A stretch of 64,000 bases of DNA, taken from NCBI GenBank assembly GCA_003170295.1, contig PNAJ01000076.1, positions 29,529 through 93,528 of the forward strand. The letters are read 5' to 3'. The notes under the pieces are model-generated. The model was not told where the DNA came from and ran no database searches. It was given only the letters and a program-made list of their open reading frames with translations. This stretch comes from Bryobacterales bacterium. GTDB lineage: Bacteria; Acidobacteriota; Terriglobia; Bryobacterales; Bryobacteraceae. How positions within the stretch are numbered: position 1 is the stretch's first letter; every line of letters begins with the position of its first letter. This document shows, in pieces, positions 8,781-15,949 of this stretch. Made by a program: the position numbers and the translations under genes.

Positions 8781-9572
8781 TCACGGTTGCTTGGGGGGTT
8801 CGGCGATGCTGCCGCCCAGGCCGGCGTAGGTTTCCTTGATTTTTACGACTTTGGGGCCGGAGAAGGTCACGAACGTCACGCGGCCGGGGGGCTGGCCGTA
8901 GATCCAGTCTTCGAAATCCACGCCGTCCTTACTCTCGCGGGATTTTCGTAGCGGGCGGCCGAGCGCCAGCAGGACCTGGTCGCGGTCCATTCCTTCGAGC
9001 GGCTTCTTCTCCGCGATGGCCTGCTTCACTTCAGGGGTGAGCGTATCCACATAATTCTCGGTCGCACTGTGCTTTTCGAAATCGAGCACCGGGGCGAGCA
9101 TCTTTTTTACCTGAGACGAAGTTAATTCGCCGATTGCGTCGGGGAATTTCAGAACGATATTGGTGCCTCCGGGAGCATTGGCGTCGCTGCGGGAGATGGG
9201 TTGCGTATTGCCGCCGATGCCGATCTGAACATGATCCTTCCACGATCCCTGACTCTTGAGTCCGTGGTTGATCTCAAACAGAATGGTGTCTTTTTCAATG
9301 CCGACGTGGGTGATCTGGACCAGATCGCCGATGCGCGCCGCGGGGCCCGATTGCTTGCCTACTTGGAGCCATTGGTCCTTATCGTAGGTGCCGTCGGAGT
9401 TGAATTCGAGAGGCTTGCGCGATCGCGGCAGAGGAGCTTTGACGGTGGCGTACTCGCTGAGGAGGCCGCGCAGCAGCTCCACGCGTTGATCGACGGTCAG
9501 CTTCTTCTGGTCGCCTTTTAGCGAGGCGACGGCGATGAATGCGGCCAGGACTCTTGGAGAAATTCGCGCCAT
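8781..9572 (-). CDS. Secreted protein with BamE/SmpA-like C-terminal segment
   Basis: 263 residues from ATG 9572, which follows AGAGGTG; a longer frame upstream overlaps the CPBP gene and lacks support. The N-terminus MARISPRVLAAFIAVASLKG is a signal peptide. The C-terminal part (MDRDQVLLALGRPLRKSRE, then DWIYGQPPGRVTFVTF) has the spacing of the small lipoprotein-assembly fold of BamE/SmpA, where M..D.V...LG.P is conserved. The middle is unrecognised. It is the last gene of the overlapping operon 12814-8781, eight bases after the CPBP gene, so co-expression is likely. Function unknown. Confidence 0.75.
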   Translation of the reverse strand: MARISPRVLAAFIAVASLKGDQKKLTVDQRVELLRGLLSEYATVKAPLPRSRKPLEFNSDGTYDKDQWLQVGKQSGPAARIGDLVQITHVGIEKDTILFEINHGLKSQGSWKDHVQIGIGGNTQPISRSDANAPGGTNIVLKFPDAIGELTSSQVKKMLAPVLDFEKHSATENYVDTLTPEVKQAIAEKKPLEGMDRDQVLLALGRPLRKSRESKDGVDFEDWIYGQPPGRVTFVTFSGPKVVKIKETYAGLGGSIAEPPKQP

Positions 9573-9580
9573 GAGCACCT

Positions 9581-10411
9581 CTAGTTCGTATCTTGCTCTA
9601 TAGTGAGACGCCGCAGGACGAAAAACAGCACGACGACAGTTGCGGTCGTCAGCAGGCTGCCTTCCGGTCCGTAAGCGCCTCCGCTCCAGAGGTCGCCAGC
9701 CTTCCAGTGGAGCGCGTACCCGGTCACCCCCATTGTAAACCCGCTCAAACTCGCGCCGAACAGCGGGAGTACGAGGTTCCATCCGAAATGCAGACCGATG
9801 GGCAGCCAGAGCGCGCCGGTGCGCAGGTAAGCATAACCAAATAGGATGCCCCACAGCATGGTATTGCCGATGCCGGGCAGGCTGGAATTGTCGTTACCCA
9901 GGTGCGCGAGTCCGAAAATGATCGCGGCGGGGAGAATCGTCGCGAAGGCTCCCAGGCGCCGGATCAGCAATTGAAAGGCGTAGCCGTGGAACAGCATTTC
10001 TTCGCCGAACGCCCCGAACAGCAGCACGAGGCTGAGGAACGCCAGGCTCGCCCAGATGTGTTCCGATGCGGGGACCTTTTCAAAAGATGCCGCGCCCACT
10101 ACGACCGGCGAGAGCAGCACCAGGCATGCCGCGCCCGCGCCGCTTCCGAGCCCCAACAGAAATTCTCGCGACGATGCGTGTGAGGAGCCCAAACCGAGGG
10201 CGGAGAGCTGACCGCGTTCGTAAATCCGCACGGTGATCGCGTTGGCAAGGGACGCGGCGGCGAACGTGGCCATGGTCGCGGTGATGACCTTGCTGCCGGT
10301 AAGCCAGAAAAGGACGACTCCAAATATGAGCAGGCTCAGCCAGCCGATCAGAACGAAGAGACCGACGCGGAGGATCAGACCGAGGAGGTCGGTTTTTTTT
10401 GCGTCCGTCAT
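9581..10411 (-). CDS. CPBP-family intramembrane metalloprotease
   Basis: 276 residues with about eight membrane helices. Motif 1 is GEEMLFHG with Glu137-Glu138, where most CPBP/Rce1 members have EExxxR; the Arg is replaced by His142. Motif 2 is FGLAHLGN (His170) and motif 3 is HFGWN. These supply the metal or catalytic residues of the Abi/Rce1 fold. The start overlaps the stop of the GHMP kinase by ATGA. The family includes prenyl-CAAX proteases and membrane proteins of unclear role, so the substrate cannot be stated. Confidence 0.9.
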   Translation of the reverse strand: MTDAKKTDLLGLILRVGLFVLIGWLSLLIFGVVLFWLTGSKVITATMATFAAASLANAITVRIYERGQLSALGLGSSHASSREFLLGLGSGAGAACLVLLSPVVVGAASFEKVPASEHIWASLAFLSLVLLFGAFGEEMLFHGYAFQLLIRRLGAFATILPAAIIFGLAHLGNDNSSLPGIGNTMLWGILFGYAYLRTGALWLPIGLHFGWNLVLPLFGASLSGFTMGVTGYALHWKAGDLWSGGAYGPEGSLLTTATVVVLFFVLRRLTIEQDTN

Positions 10412-11415
10412 TTCGAGACGCGGACCTCAACACCGCGGCGCGCGACTTTTACGGGGAGAACCGTCGCGCCTTCGTTTTCGATCAGCGAGACTACGCTGGC
10501 GCGCGCATCGGGCTCGATCAGGAACAGGACACAGCCGCCGCCGCCCGCTCCACAAACTTTCGCGGCGAGCGCGCCTTTGCGGCGGGTCACTTGCATCATG
10601 CGGTCGATGAGGGGCGTGGAAATACCGGGTGCGTTGCGCTTGCGGTGGGACCATTCCTCGGCGAGGAGGCGGGCGGCTTCCCTCCAGTCCTGTTTTTCGA
10701 GGGCACGGCGCATGGCGGAGGCGATGGACGCGATGGTTTCGAAATTTTTGAACACACGCGGGTTGCCGTCGATATGGCCCTTGGTCACTTCCCAATTATT
10801 GATGCCGGAATTGCGCGGCTCCCCAGTGTAGGCGAGGACGACGCGCGCTTCGAGGTCGTCTGGGGCGACGTCGAGCGCGACCCTTCGAATGCCCGCGCAG
10901 CCGAGCTCGATGGCGCTGACGCCTCCGTACATGGCGGGGTAATAATCCTGGCAGCCGGTGGGCACGTGAATCAGGCGGGCTTCGATATTTTGCGATATTT
11001 CGCGCAGTTTTTCGAGCGAATAACCGCGTTTCAGCCATTTATTGAACGCGCGCGTGGTGGCGATGATCAACGCGGACGACCCAGAAATTCCGGCGCCCGC
11101 AGGAGCTTCAGAGCCGGTTTCGAGATGGAACCCGGCATCGGGCCGGAAGAAACGGACGATCTCGGCTGCAAGCGGGAGCTGGTGGGTTTTCGCGGCGAGA
11201 AGATGATCGAGAGAATCGTAGGAGGCGTCGCGATTCAGATCGGTGGAATGGAACGTGATCTTTTTCTCCGGCCGGGGCTCAATGCGCGCGCGAGTGTAGC
11301 GGTCGACGGCGAAGTTCACGGTCACAGCATTTTCGTGAAACAGGTAGAGAGGCCAGATATCGAGCGTGCCGCCGGCAAGGTCGACGCGGCACGGGGCTTG
11401 CGAGTAGATTTTCAT
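10408..11415 (-). CDS. GHMP kinase, heptose-7-phosphate kinase-like
   Basis: 335 residues. The start MKIYSQAPCRVDLAGGTLD is the N-terminal signature of HddA-type GHMP sugar kinases, the nucleotide loop is PAGAGISGSSAL (near 123-134), and the third motif is KVCGAGGGGCVLF. Known relatives phosphorylate C1 of D-glycero-D-manno-heptose 7-phosphate for GDP-heptose or S-layer glycan supply. The substrate here is not proven because the rest of a heptose pathway is not in the window. It overlaps its neighbours at both ends (ATGA), placing it firmly inside a five-gene operon with an arginase-fold hydrolase and a CPBP protease. Confidence 0.9.
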   Translation of the reverse strand: MKIYSQAPCRVDLAGGTLDIWPLYLFHENAVTVNFAVDRYTRARIEPRPEKKITFHSTDLNRDASYDSLDHLLAAKTHQLPLAAEIVRFFRPDAGFHLETGSEAPAGAGISGSSALIIATTRAFNKWLKRGYSLEKLREISQNIEARLIHVPTGCQDYYPAMYGGVSAIELGCAGIRRVALDVAPDDLEARVVLAYTGEPRNSGINNWEVTKGHIDGNPRVFKNFETIASIASAMRRALEKQDWREAARLLAEEWSHRKRNAPGISTPLIDRMMQVTRRKGALAAKVCGAGGGGCVLFLIEPDARASVVSLIENEGATVLPVKVARRGVEVRVSK

Positions 11416-12176
11416 TCTTGTCGGGGAGCTTGGCTCAGGATAGCAACCAATGTCTCGGCGATTCTCAATGTCCGCTTGTCGCGATCGCGGCCGGGATTGA
11501 AATTAGCGATGGCCACGGCGCCCAGTTTGCCGGTTGCGATCACGTATTTCACCGCGTCGAAGAGCTGATCGGGGGAAATACCGCCGGGTGCGGAGAAATT
11601 GACGCCGGGAGAGATGGATGGGTCTAGCACATCGAGATCGAGGTGCAGGTAGATCGTTTTTACGCGCGCGGCGAGCAAATCAACTGCACGCGGAAGTGCA
11701 TCGAGCGACGCGAGTGTAATCTTCGACGCATGCAGGCGCACCTCTTCGAGAACATCGAGGCTGCGGGTCGCGGCGAGCACGACATTCTCCTCGGAAACCG
11801 GATGAGGCATCAGGTCGCGATGGCAATGACCGGTCGCGATCGCGAGAGACATACCTTCTAGCGCGCCGCTGATCGACGTTTCGGGCGTATTGAAATCGCC
11901 ATGCGCGTCGAACCACACGATGCCAGGTTGCTCCAGAGCCCTAAGCGTTCCAAGGCACGTGTTGCAATTCCCCGCGAGCACGATGACGGGAGCATTCTGC
12001 GCGGCAACTGCCAGTGCGAGCTGGGAATTTACGTCAGCGACGGCGGCGAGCTCGTGGGTCTCGCCGTTGGTGCGCTCGATGATGACGCACCGCTGCCGGA
12101 GCGAATCAAGAATCGCCAGAGGGCCGCTGCCAACTTCGACCGCGCGGCGGCCGAGGTGATAGGGAACCGCGATCAT
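11412..12176 (-). CDS. Arginase-fold (ureohydrolase) family protein
   Basis: 254 residues from ATG 12176, which overlaps the upstream stop by ATGA; longer readings run into the neighbouring gene. Metal-site motifs are present: GNCNTCLG, WFDAHGDFNTPETS (usual DAHxD) and HLDLDVLDPS (usual SxDxDxxDP, with His replacing Ser). The family hydrolyses guanidino compounds such as arginine, agmatine or formiminoglutamate using two Mn ions. Substrate-specific loops cannot be judged. It has no urea or arginine genes nearby; its neighbours are a GHMP kinase and membrane proteins. Confidence 0.88.
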   Translation of the reverse strand: MIAVPYHLGRRAVEVGSGPLAILDSLRQRCVIIERTNGETHELAAVADVNSQLALAVAAQNAPVIVLAGNCNTCLGTLRALEQPGIVWFDAHGDFNTPETSISGALEGMSLAIATGHCHRDLMPHPVSEENVVLAATRSLDVLEEVRLHASKITLASLDALPRAVDLLAARVKTIYLHLDLDVLDPSISPGVNFSAPGGISPDQLFDAVKYVIATGKLGAVAIANFNPGRDRDKRTLRIAETLVAILSQAPRQE

Positions 12177-12814
12177 CGGCAAGCCTTTTTGAGCATTAGG
12201 ATGAAAAGCCCAGCCATCGCAAGGCATGAGGCCGCCCCGCTCAAACCGACCTCCGGCAGCGATTGTCCGCGATAGTAAAAAAGGATGAGGAGTCCAAAAA
12301 ATACCAGCCGGAGGCAAATCACGGCTGTGCCACGCGAGAACCGCACCGCGACCCAGGCCGCGAGCGCCGCGAGCATTACGGAGGCACTCCATCCGAACAA
12401 GGCAGACTTCGCCAGCGATTCCCAATCAGGCGTCGGCACAAAACCGCCCCGATGGGTCAGATAGACGGTTGCGATGCCTGCTCCGAGAAGCGCGAGCGCT
12501 ACCAGCTCGCCATACAGCACGCTGACAAGAATCCGGGCATTCGCCTGGCCAAACGATGACGAAATCCCTTCCGGGAACGCCTGAGCCGCCGCCGGACCGG
12601 CAAAAATCAGCGCTAGGCAGGCATACGCCCCCAGTACTGGGGAATCGAGAAAATCCACGCCCTTCCACTGCGGGATCCAGATTCCGAATGCGGCCAGCAA
12701 CGCTAAGTGCATCAAAATAGAACGCAAACTGCCAATTCTGGAAGCAAAACTGCGGATTTCAGCAGAAAATATTTCCATTGCGGATTCTTCTAAAACATGG
12801 TACCAATCGGGCAT
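12173..12814 (-). CDS. Polytopic membrane protein of unknown function
   Basis: 213 residues from ATG 12814; an internal ATG at 12778 (MEIFSAEIRSFASRIG) is an alternative. About five or six hydrophobic helices are separated by short loops (for example LRSILMHLALLAAFGIWIP and LMLKKACR at the end). No family motif is recognised; the layout resembles ABC-2 type permease halves, but that is weak. It is the first gene of the operon that continues with the arginase-fold gene. A perfect 14-bp palindrome lies directly upstream of the start and may control the operon. Confidence 0.72.
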   Translation of the reverse strand: MPDWYHVLEESAMEIFSAEIRSFASRIGSLRSILMHLALLAAFGIWIPQWKGVDFLDSPVLGAYACLALIFAGPAAAQAFPEGISSSFGQANARILVSVLYGELVALALLGAGIATVYLTHRGGFVPTPDWESLAKSALFGWSASVMLAALAAWVAVRFSRGTAVICLRLVFFGLLILFYYRGQSLPEVGLSGAASCLAMAGLFILMLKKACR

Positions 12815-12815
12815 A

Positions 12816-12829
12816 TAGGCATATGCCTA
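12816..12829. promoter_or_regulatory. 14-bp perfect palindrome, candidate operator
   Basis: TAGGCATATGCCTA reads the same on both strands and lies two bases upstream of the 12814 start, between the divergent membrane-protein operon and the PilZ gene. Its position suggests a repressor or regulator site. No matching regulator is identified. Confidence 0.5.
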
Positions 12830-12835
12830 CGGACT

Positions 12836-12856
12836 CGCCCTAGGTAGCTTAGGGCG
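12836..12856. promoter_or_regulatory. Inverted repeat upstream of PilZ gene
   Basis: CGCCCTA and TAGGGCG (7-bp arms, 7-base spacer) are followed by ATTTTAT. The right half TAGGGCGATTTT also occurs at 1901-1912, in another divergent intergenic region where TAGGG pairs with CCCTA at 1920-1924. It could be a binding site or a short hairpin. Confidence 0.4.
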
Positions 12857-12930
12857 ATTTTATCTAAGGCGGCAACTCCGATTATTTGCATTTCCCGCCG
12901 ATTGAAGAGGCAGAGACGGAACTATTAACA

Positions 12931-13311
12931 ATGCTCGACGACAGGCGTGTGGAACCTCGGATGCTGTGTGCGGACCTTGTGGACATACAGTGGAAGGACC
13001 AGAGTGGGCGGACCCGGCGTGGCGTGGCCAATCTGGAGGATATCTCGCTTTCGGGCGCGTGCTTGCAAGTGGACCGGCCCGTACCGCAAGGCACGATATT
13101 GCGGATGAGCTATCCAAACGGGGAGTTGTCGGGTATCGTGAAATACTGCGTTTTTCGCGAAATCGGATATTTTCTCGGGGTCGAGTTCGAGGCGGGCAGC
13201 CGCTGGTCGCAACGCCATTTCCGTCCGCAGCATCTTCTGGACCCGCGCCGCCTGGTCGGCCGCGTCACCAGCCGCCTTAAGGCCGACGCTCCGCCGCCGC
13301 TCGTGAATTAA
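12931..13311 (+). CDS. PilZ domain protein
   Basis: 126 residues from ATG 12931; a TTG at 12886 would add 15 residues. The c-di-GMP binding signature of PilZ domains is present: DRRVEPR at the N-terminus (RxxxR) and DISLSGACLQ (D/NxSxxG), followed by beta-strand sequence (YPNGELSGIVKYCVF, YFLGVEFE). It is a single-domain PilZ protein, so probably a c-di-GMP-responsive adaptor. It is followed 74 bp later by the exosortase gene, which hints at c-di-GMP control of surface or polysaccharide functions. Confidence 0.85.
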   Translation: MLDDRRVEPRMLCADLVDIQWKDQSGRTRRGVANLEDISLSGACLQVDRPVPQGTILRMSYPNGELSGIVKYCVFREIGYFLGVEFEAGSRWSQRHFRPQHLLDPRRLVGRVTSRLKADAPPPLVN

Positions 13312-13385
13312 TACTCCCCCTTTACCCTTAGCGAAACTGGCGTCGTCGCGTTTAGTGTGTTTAACTGAAGTTTCGATTCGATATT

Positions 13386-14276
13386 ATGACGTCGGGGGAA
13401 GATCCATTGCGGGAGCCGGAGTCTGTCAGGAGAGATCTGCCCTGGGCTGCCATCGCCTGGTTCGGCATTTTGCTGATCCTGGCCTATTTACCTATTCTGA
13501 AGCACCTGGTGGAGCAGTGGTGGAACGACCCGGATGTCGGGCACGGGTTCTTCGTACCTTTAGTCTCCGGGTACGTCGCGTGGCAGCGGCGCGACCGGCT
13601 GATGGCGCTGGAATGGAAGCCCGCTTGGTGGGGCATGGCACTGCTCGCTTGGGGCGGAGTGCAAGCTTATATCGGGATGCTGGGGGCGGAGCTGTTTCTT
13701 CAGCGGAGCGCGTTCCTGATTTCGCTCGTCGGGTTGCTGTTGGTGCTGGGTGGCACCGCCCTGGTGTTGGAACTGGCATTTCCTCTGTTATTGCTTCCGT
13801 TCATGATCCCGATTCCCACGGTGATCTATAACCGGATCACGTTTCCGCTGCAACTGTTCGCGAGCCGCGTGGCGGAGGTTCTTCTCGGATTGATGAACAT
13901 CCCGGTGTTGCGCGAAGGCAACGTTCTGGAGCTGGCGAGTCAAAAGCTCTCGGTGGCCGAAGCGTGCAGCGGTATTCGGAGCCTGCTGTCGTTATCGTTT
14001 CTCTCGCTGGTGTACGCGTATTTCTTCGACAGCAAAGTCTGGATGAGGTGGGCGCTGTTCATCGGAGTCCTGCCGATTGCGATTCTCGCAAATGCCGGCC
14101 GGGTGACCATCACCGGAATTTTGAGTGAGTACAATACCGAGCTCGCGCGTGGATTTTTTCACGAGCTGGAGGGCTTTCTTATTTTTGCCATCGCGTTCGC
14201 GATGCTCTACCTCTTGCACCTCCTGATAAACTGGATCTATCGTTGGAAGTTCGCGAAAGAGGCTCCCGTTGTTTAA
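13386..14276 (+). CDS. Exosortase
   Basis: 296 residues with about eight membrane helices. The catalytic triad of the exosortase/archaeosortase family is complete: Cys194 in AEACSGIRSL, Arg239 in NAGRV and His259 in FFHELEGF. Exosortases cleave and process PEP-CTERM-type sorting signals on exported proteins and are tied to exopolysaccharide loci. The EpsI partner gene overlaps its end. No PEP-CTERM substrate is visible in this window, so targets must lie elsewhere. Confidence 0.95.
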   Translation: MTSGEDPLREPESVRRDLPWAAIAWFGILLILAYLPILKHLVEQWWNDPDVGHGFFVPLVSGYVAWQRRDRLMALEWKPAWWGMALLAWGGVQAYIGMLGAELFLQRSAFLISLVGLLLVLGGTALVLELAFPLLLLPFMIPIPTVIYNRITFPLQLFASRVAEVLLGLMNIPVLREGNVLELASQKLSVAEACSGIRSLLSLSFLSLVYAYFFDSKVWMRWALFIGVLPIAILANAGRVTITGILSEYNTELARGFFHELEGFLIFAIAFAMLYLLHLLINWIYRWKFAKEAPVV

Positions 14277-14922
14277 GTTTCTGAATTCCACTCCTGCGCG
14301 GCTGGTGACGGTTTTTTTAGTGATCCAGACGGCTTTGCTGTATAGCTCGATACGAACTGAGTTCATTCCGGAGAGCCGACCGTTGAATCAGTTACCGCAC
14401 CAGCTCGGTGGCTGGAAGATGATTCAGGAAAGCTTCGTGGACAAGGAAACGCAGGACGTACTCAAAGCCGACGACACTTTGAATCGCGTATACCAGGATC
14501 CCTCCACCGGTGCCAGCGCGAGCCTGTTCGTGGCGGCTTTCCGCACGCAGCGCAACGGCAAATCGCCTCATTCTCCGAAGAATTGCCTGCCGGGAAGCGG
14601 GTGGACGCAGTTGAGCTCCGAAAATTACACGATCGACGCCGGCTTGGCCGCTCCCATCGTCGTGAACCGTTACGTGATTGTGCATGGCGAGGAACGGGAG
14701 ATGGTGCTGTATTGGTATCAATCGCGCGATCGCGTGGTAGCGGACGAGTTTAAGGCGAAGTTTTGGGTTGTGGCCGACGCGATGCGGCTGAACCGGACAG
14801 ATACTGCGTTGGTAAGAGTGATTGTCCCCATCGCCCCTCACGATGAAGATAGAGCAACGCGCACCGGGACTGAGTTCGTACGCGCGCTCTTCAGCACGCT
14901 GCGCCAGTATCTGCCAACTTAA
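14269..14922 (+). CDS. EpsI-family exosortase-associated protein
   Basis: 217 residues. A TTG start at 14269 with an AGAGG site overlaps the exosortase stop by eight bases. One N-terminal membrane helix (LVTVFLVIQTALLYSSI) anchors an extracytoplasmic domain with LPHQLGGWKM, HSPKNCLPGSGW and MVLYWYQSRD, which are the conserved EpsI motifs, including the PxxCxPxxGW cysteine. EpsI proteins accompany exosortases and are fused to them in some species; their reaction is unknown. The 3' end overlaps the convergent SRPBCC gene by four bases. Confidence 0.92.
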   Translation: MFKFLNSTPARLVTVFLVIQTALLYSSIRTEFIPESRPLNQLPHQLGGWKMIQESFVDKETQDVLKADDTLNRVYQDPSTGASASLFVAAFRTQRNGKSPHSPKNCLPGSGWTQLSSENYTIDAGLAAPIVVNRYVIVHGEEREMVLYWYQSRDRVVADEFKAKFWVVADAMRLNRTDTALVRVIVPIAPHDEDRATRTGTEFVRALFSTLRQYLPT

Positions 14923-15398
14923 GGGAAGCGCGCGGCCAAATCGTGTTGATATTTCTCGATCGTCGCGGCGTGGCCCATAACAAAGCGGCTCACGAACCGG
15001 AACAGAGGATTGTAGACCTCGCCATTCTCGGTGATGGTTAGTTCCGTTCCGTGCGCGTTTGGTGCAATCTCGTAAGTCCAGCTTCCGCCGAAGGGGAGTT
15101 TGGGGTCCGCGATGCGGTTCACGAGGCGTTTTGGGGCAATCGTCTCGACACGCTCGTAAGTGATGGCGTCGCCGCCTGAATCGGTCTCGCGCCACTTAAG
15201 GGGCGATTCCACGAGCAGTTCATACTTCAGGCCTCGCCAATCTGAGGGACCGGCAATCGAAGCGAACACAACATCCGGTTGGGCATTGAGCACGATTTTG
15301 CGGCTGGCGACATGTTTCTTGGGCAGTGCCGCACCGATCAGCACTACTATCGCTGAAATGATCGTCACGGCGAGACCAATACCGATCAGCCACCTCAT
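14919..15398 (-). CDS. Membrane-anchored SRPBCC (START-like) protein
   Basis: 159 residues. An N-terminal membrane helix (WLIGIGLAVTIISAIVVLIGA) precedes a polyketide cyclase/START-like fold: ASRKIVLNAQPDVVFASIAGPSDWRG, a proline-rich middle and a long C-terminal helix. This fold binds hydrophobic ligands. It overlaps the MarR gene by ATGA and so is probably controlled by it. Confidence 0.85.
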   Translation of the reverse strand: MRWLIGIGLAVTIISAIVVLIGAALPKKHVASRKIVLNAQPDVVFASIAGPSDWRGLKYELLVESPLKWRETDSGGDAITYERVETIAPKRLVNRIADPKLPFGGSWTYEIAPNAHGTELTITENGEVYNPLFRFVSRFVMGHAATIEKYQHDLAARFP

Positions 15399-15871
15399 GC
15401 AATCCTCCTGGTCAATTCCTTAAATCGTCTCGATTCGACGAACTCCGCTGCCGCCTTCGCCAGCATTTGCAGTCCGGCGAGCCCTGTGGCGCGGTCGCGC
15501 GGCTTCATTCGACCGAGCATCGCGGACACCAGCTCGCGATCGAGGACCGATTTTCGTTCCTTCACCCGCGCGCCGTCCTTGGTCAACCGGAGAGCGACTT
15601 TACGGGCGTCGACAACATCGCGATCACGCGAGACATAACCGGCGCGAACCAGGCGGTCGACCGTCAGCGACATGGTCGACGCGGTGACTCCCATGTGTCC
15701 GGCGAGTGCGAGCATGCTGGTCGGGTCCAGTTCGTCGAGATGATCGAGAATGCTTGCCTGATGCGCACTGAGACGCTGGTCCGTCTCCCGGTCCTGGACA
15801 TGGCGGGTGTGACAGGCGAAATAGATTTTCGGGTAACAGTCCATCAGGGTCACAATCTGAGCGGCGATCAC
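15395..15871 (-). CDS. MarR-family transcriptional regulator
   Basis: 158 residues with a winged helix: LSAHQASILDHLDEL, LALAGHMGVTASTMSLTVDRL (recognition helix) and the wing GYVSRDRDVVDARKVALRLT with the family's D-x-R. The gene is transcribed divergently from the PLP enzyme at 15950. A near-perfect inverted repeat of 9-bp arms lies between the two genes, the usual site for MarR autoregulation and control of the divergent gene. The downstream gene encodes a ligand-binding SRPBCC protein. The effector molecule is unknown. Confidence 0.92.
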   Translation of the reverse strand: MIAAQIVTLMDCYPKIYFACHTRHVQDRETDQRLSAHQASILDHLDELDPTSMLALAGHMGVTASTMSLTVDRLVRAGYVSRDRDVVDARKVALRLTKDGARVKERKSVLDRELVSAMLGRMKPRDRATGLAGLQMLAKAAAEFVESRRFKELTRRIA

Positions 15872-15891
15872 AGGACTATGGTATTGCAGTT

Positions 15892-15914
15892 AATTTGATT
15901 GGTCAAATCAAATT
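15892..15914. promoter_or_regulatory. Inverted-repeat operator for the MarR regulator
   Basis: AATTTGATT (15892-15900) and AATCAAATT (15906-15914) are exact inverted copies separated by GGTCA. The site lies in the divergent gap between the marR gene (start 15871) and the PLP enzyme (start 15950). The size and AT-rich symmetry match MarR binding sites. Confidence 0.75.
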
Positions 15915-15949
15915 ATCGACAGATCGCCGCTCAAAGTAGACTAATGCTC

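Noticed and set aside
10399..11568. 389-codon plus-strand frame
   Set aside because: Antisense to the GHMP kinase and the arginase-fold gene, which have full motifs.
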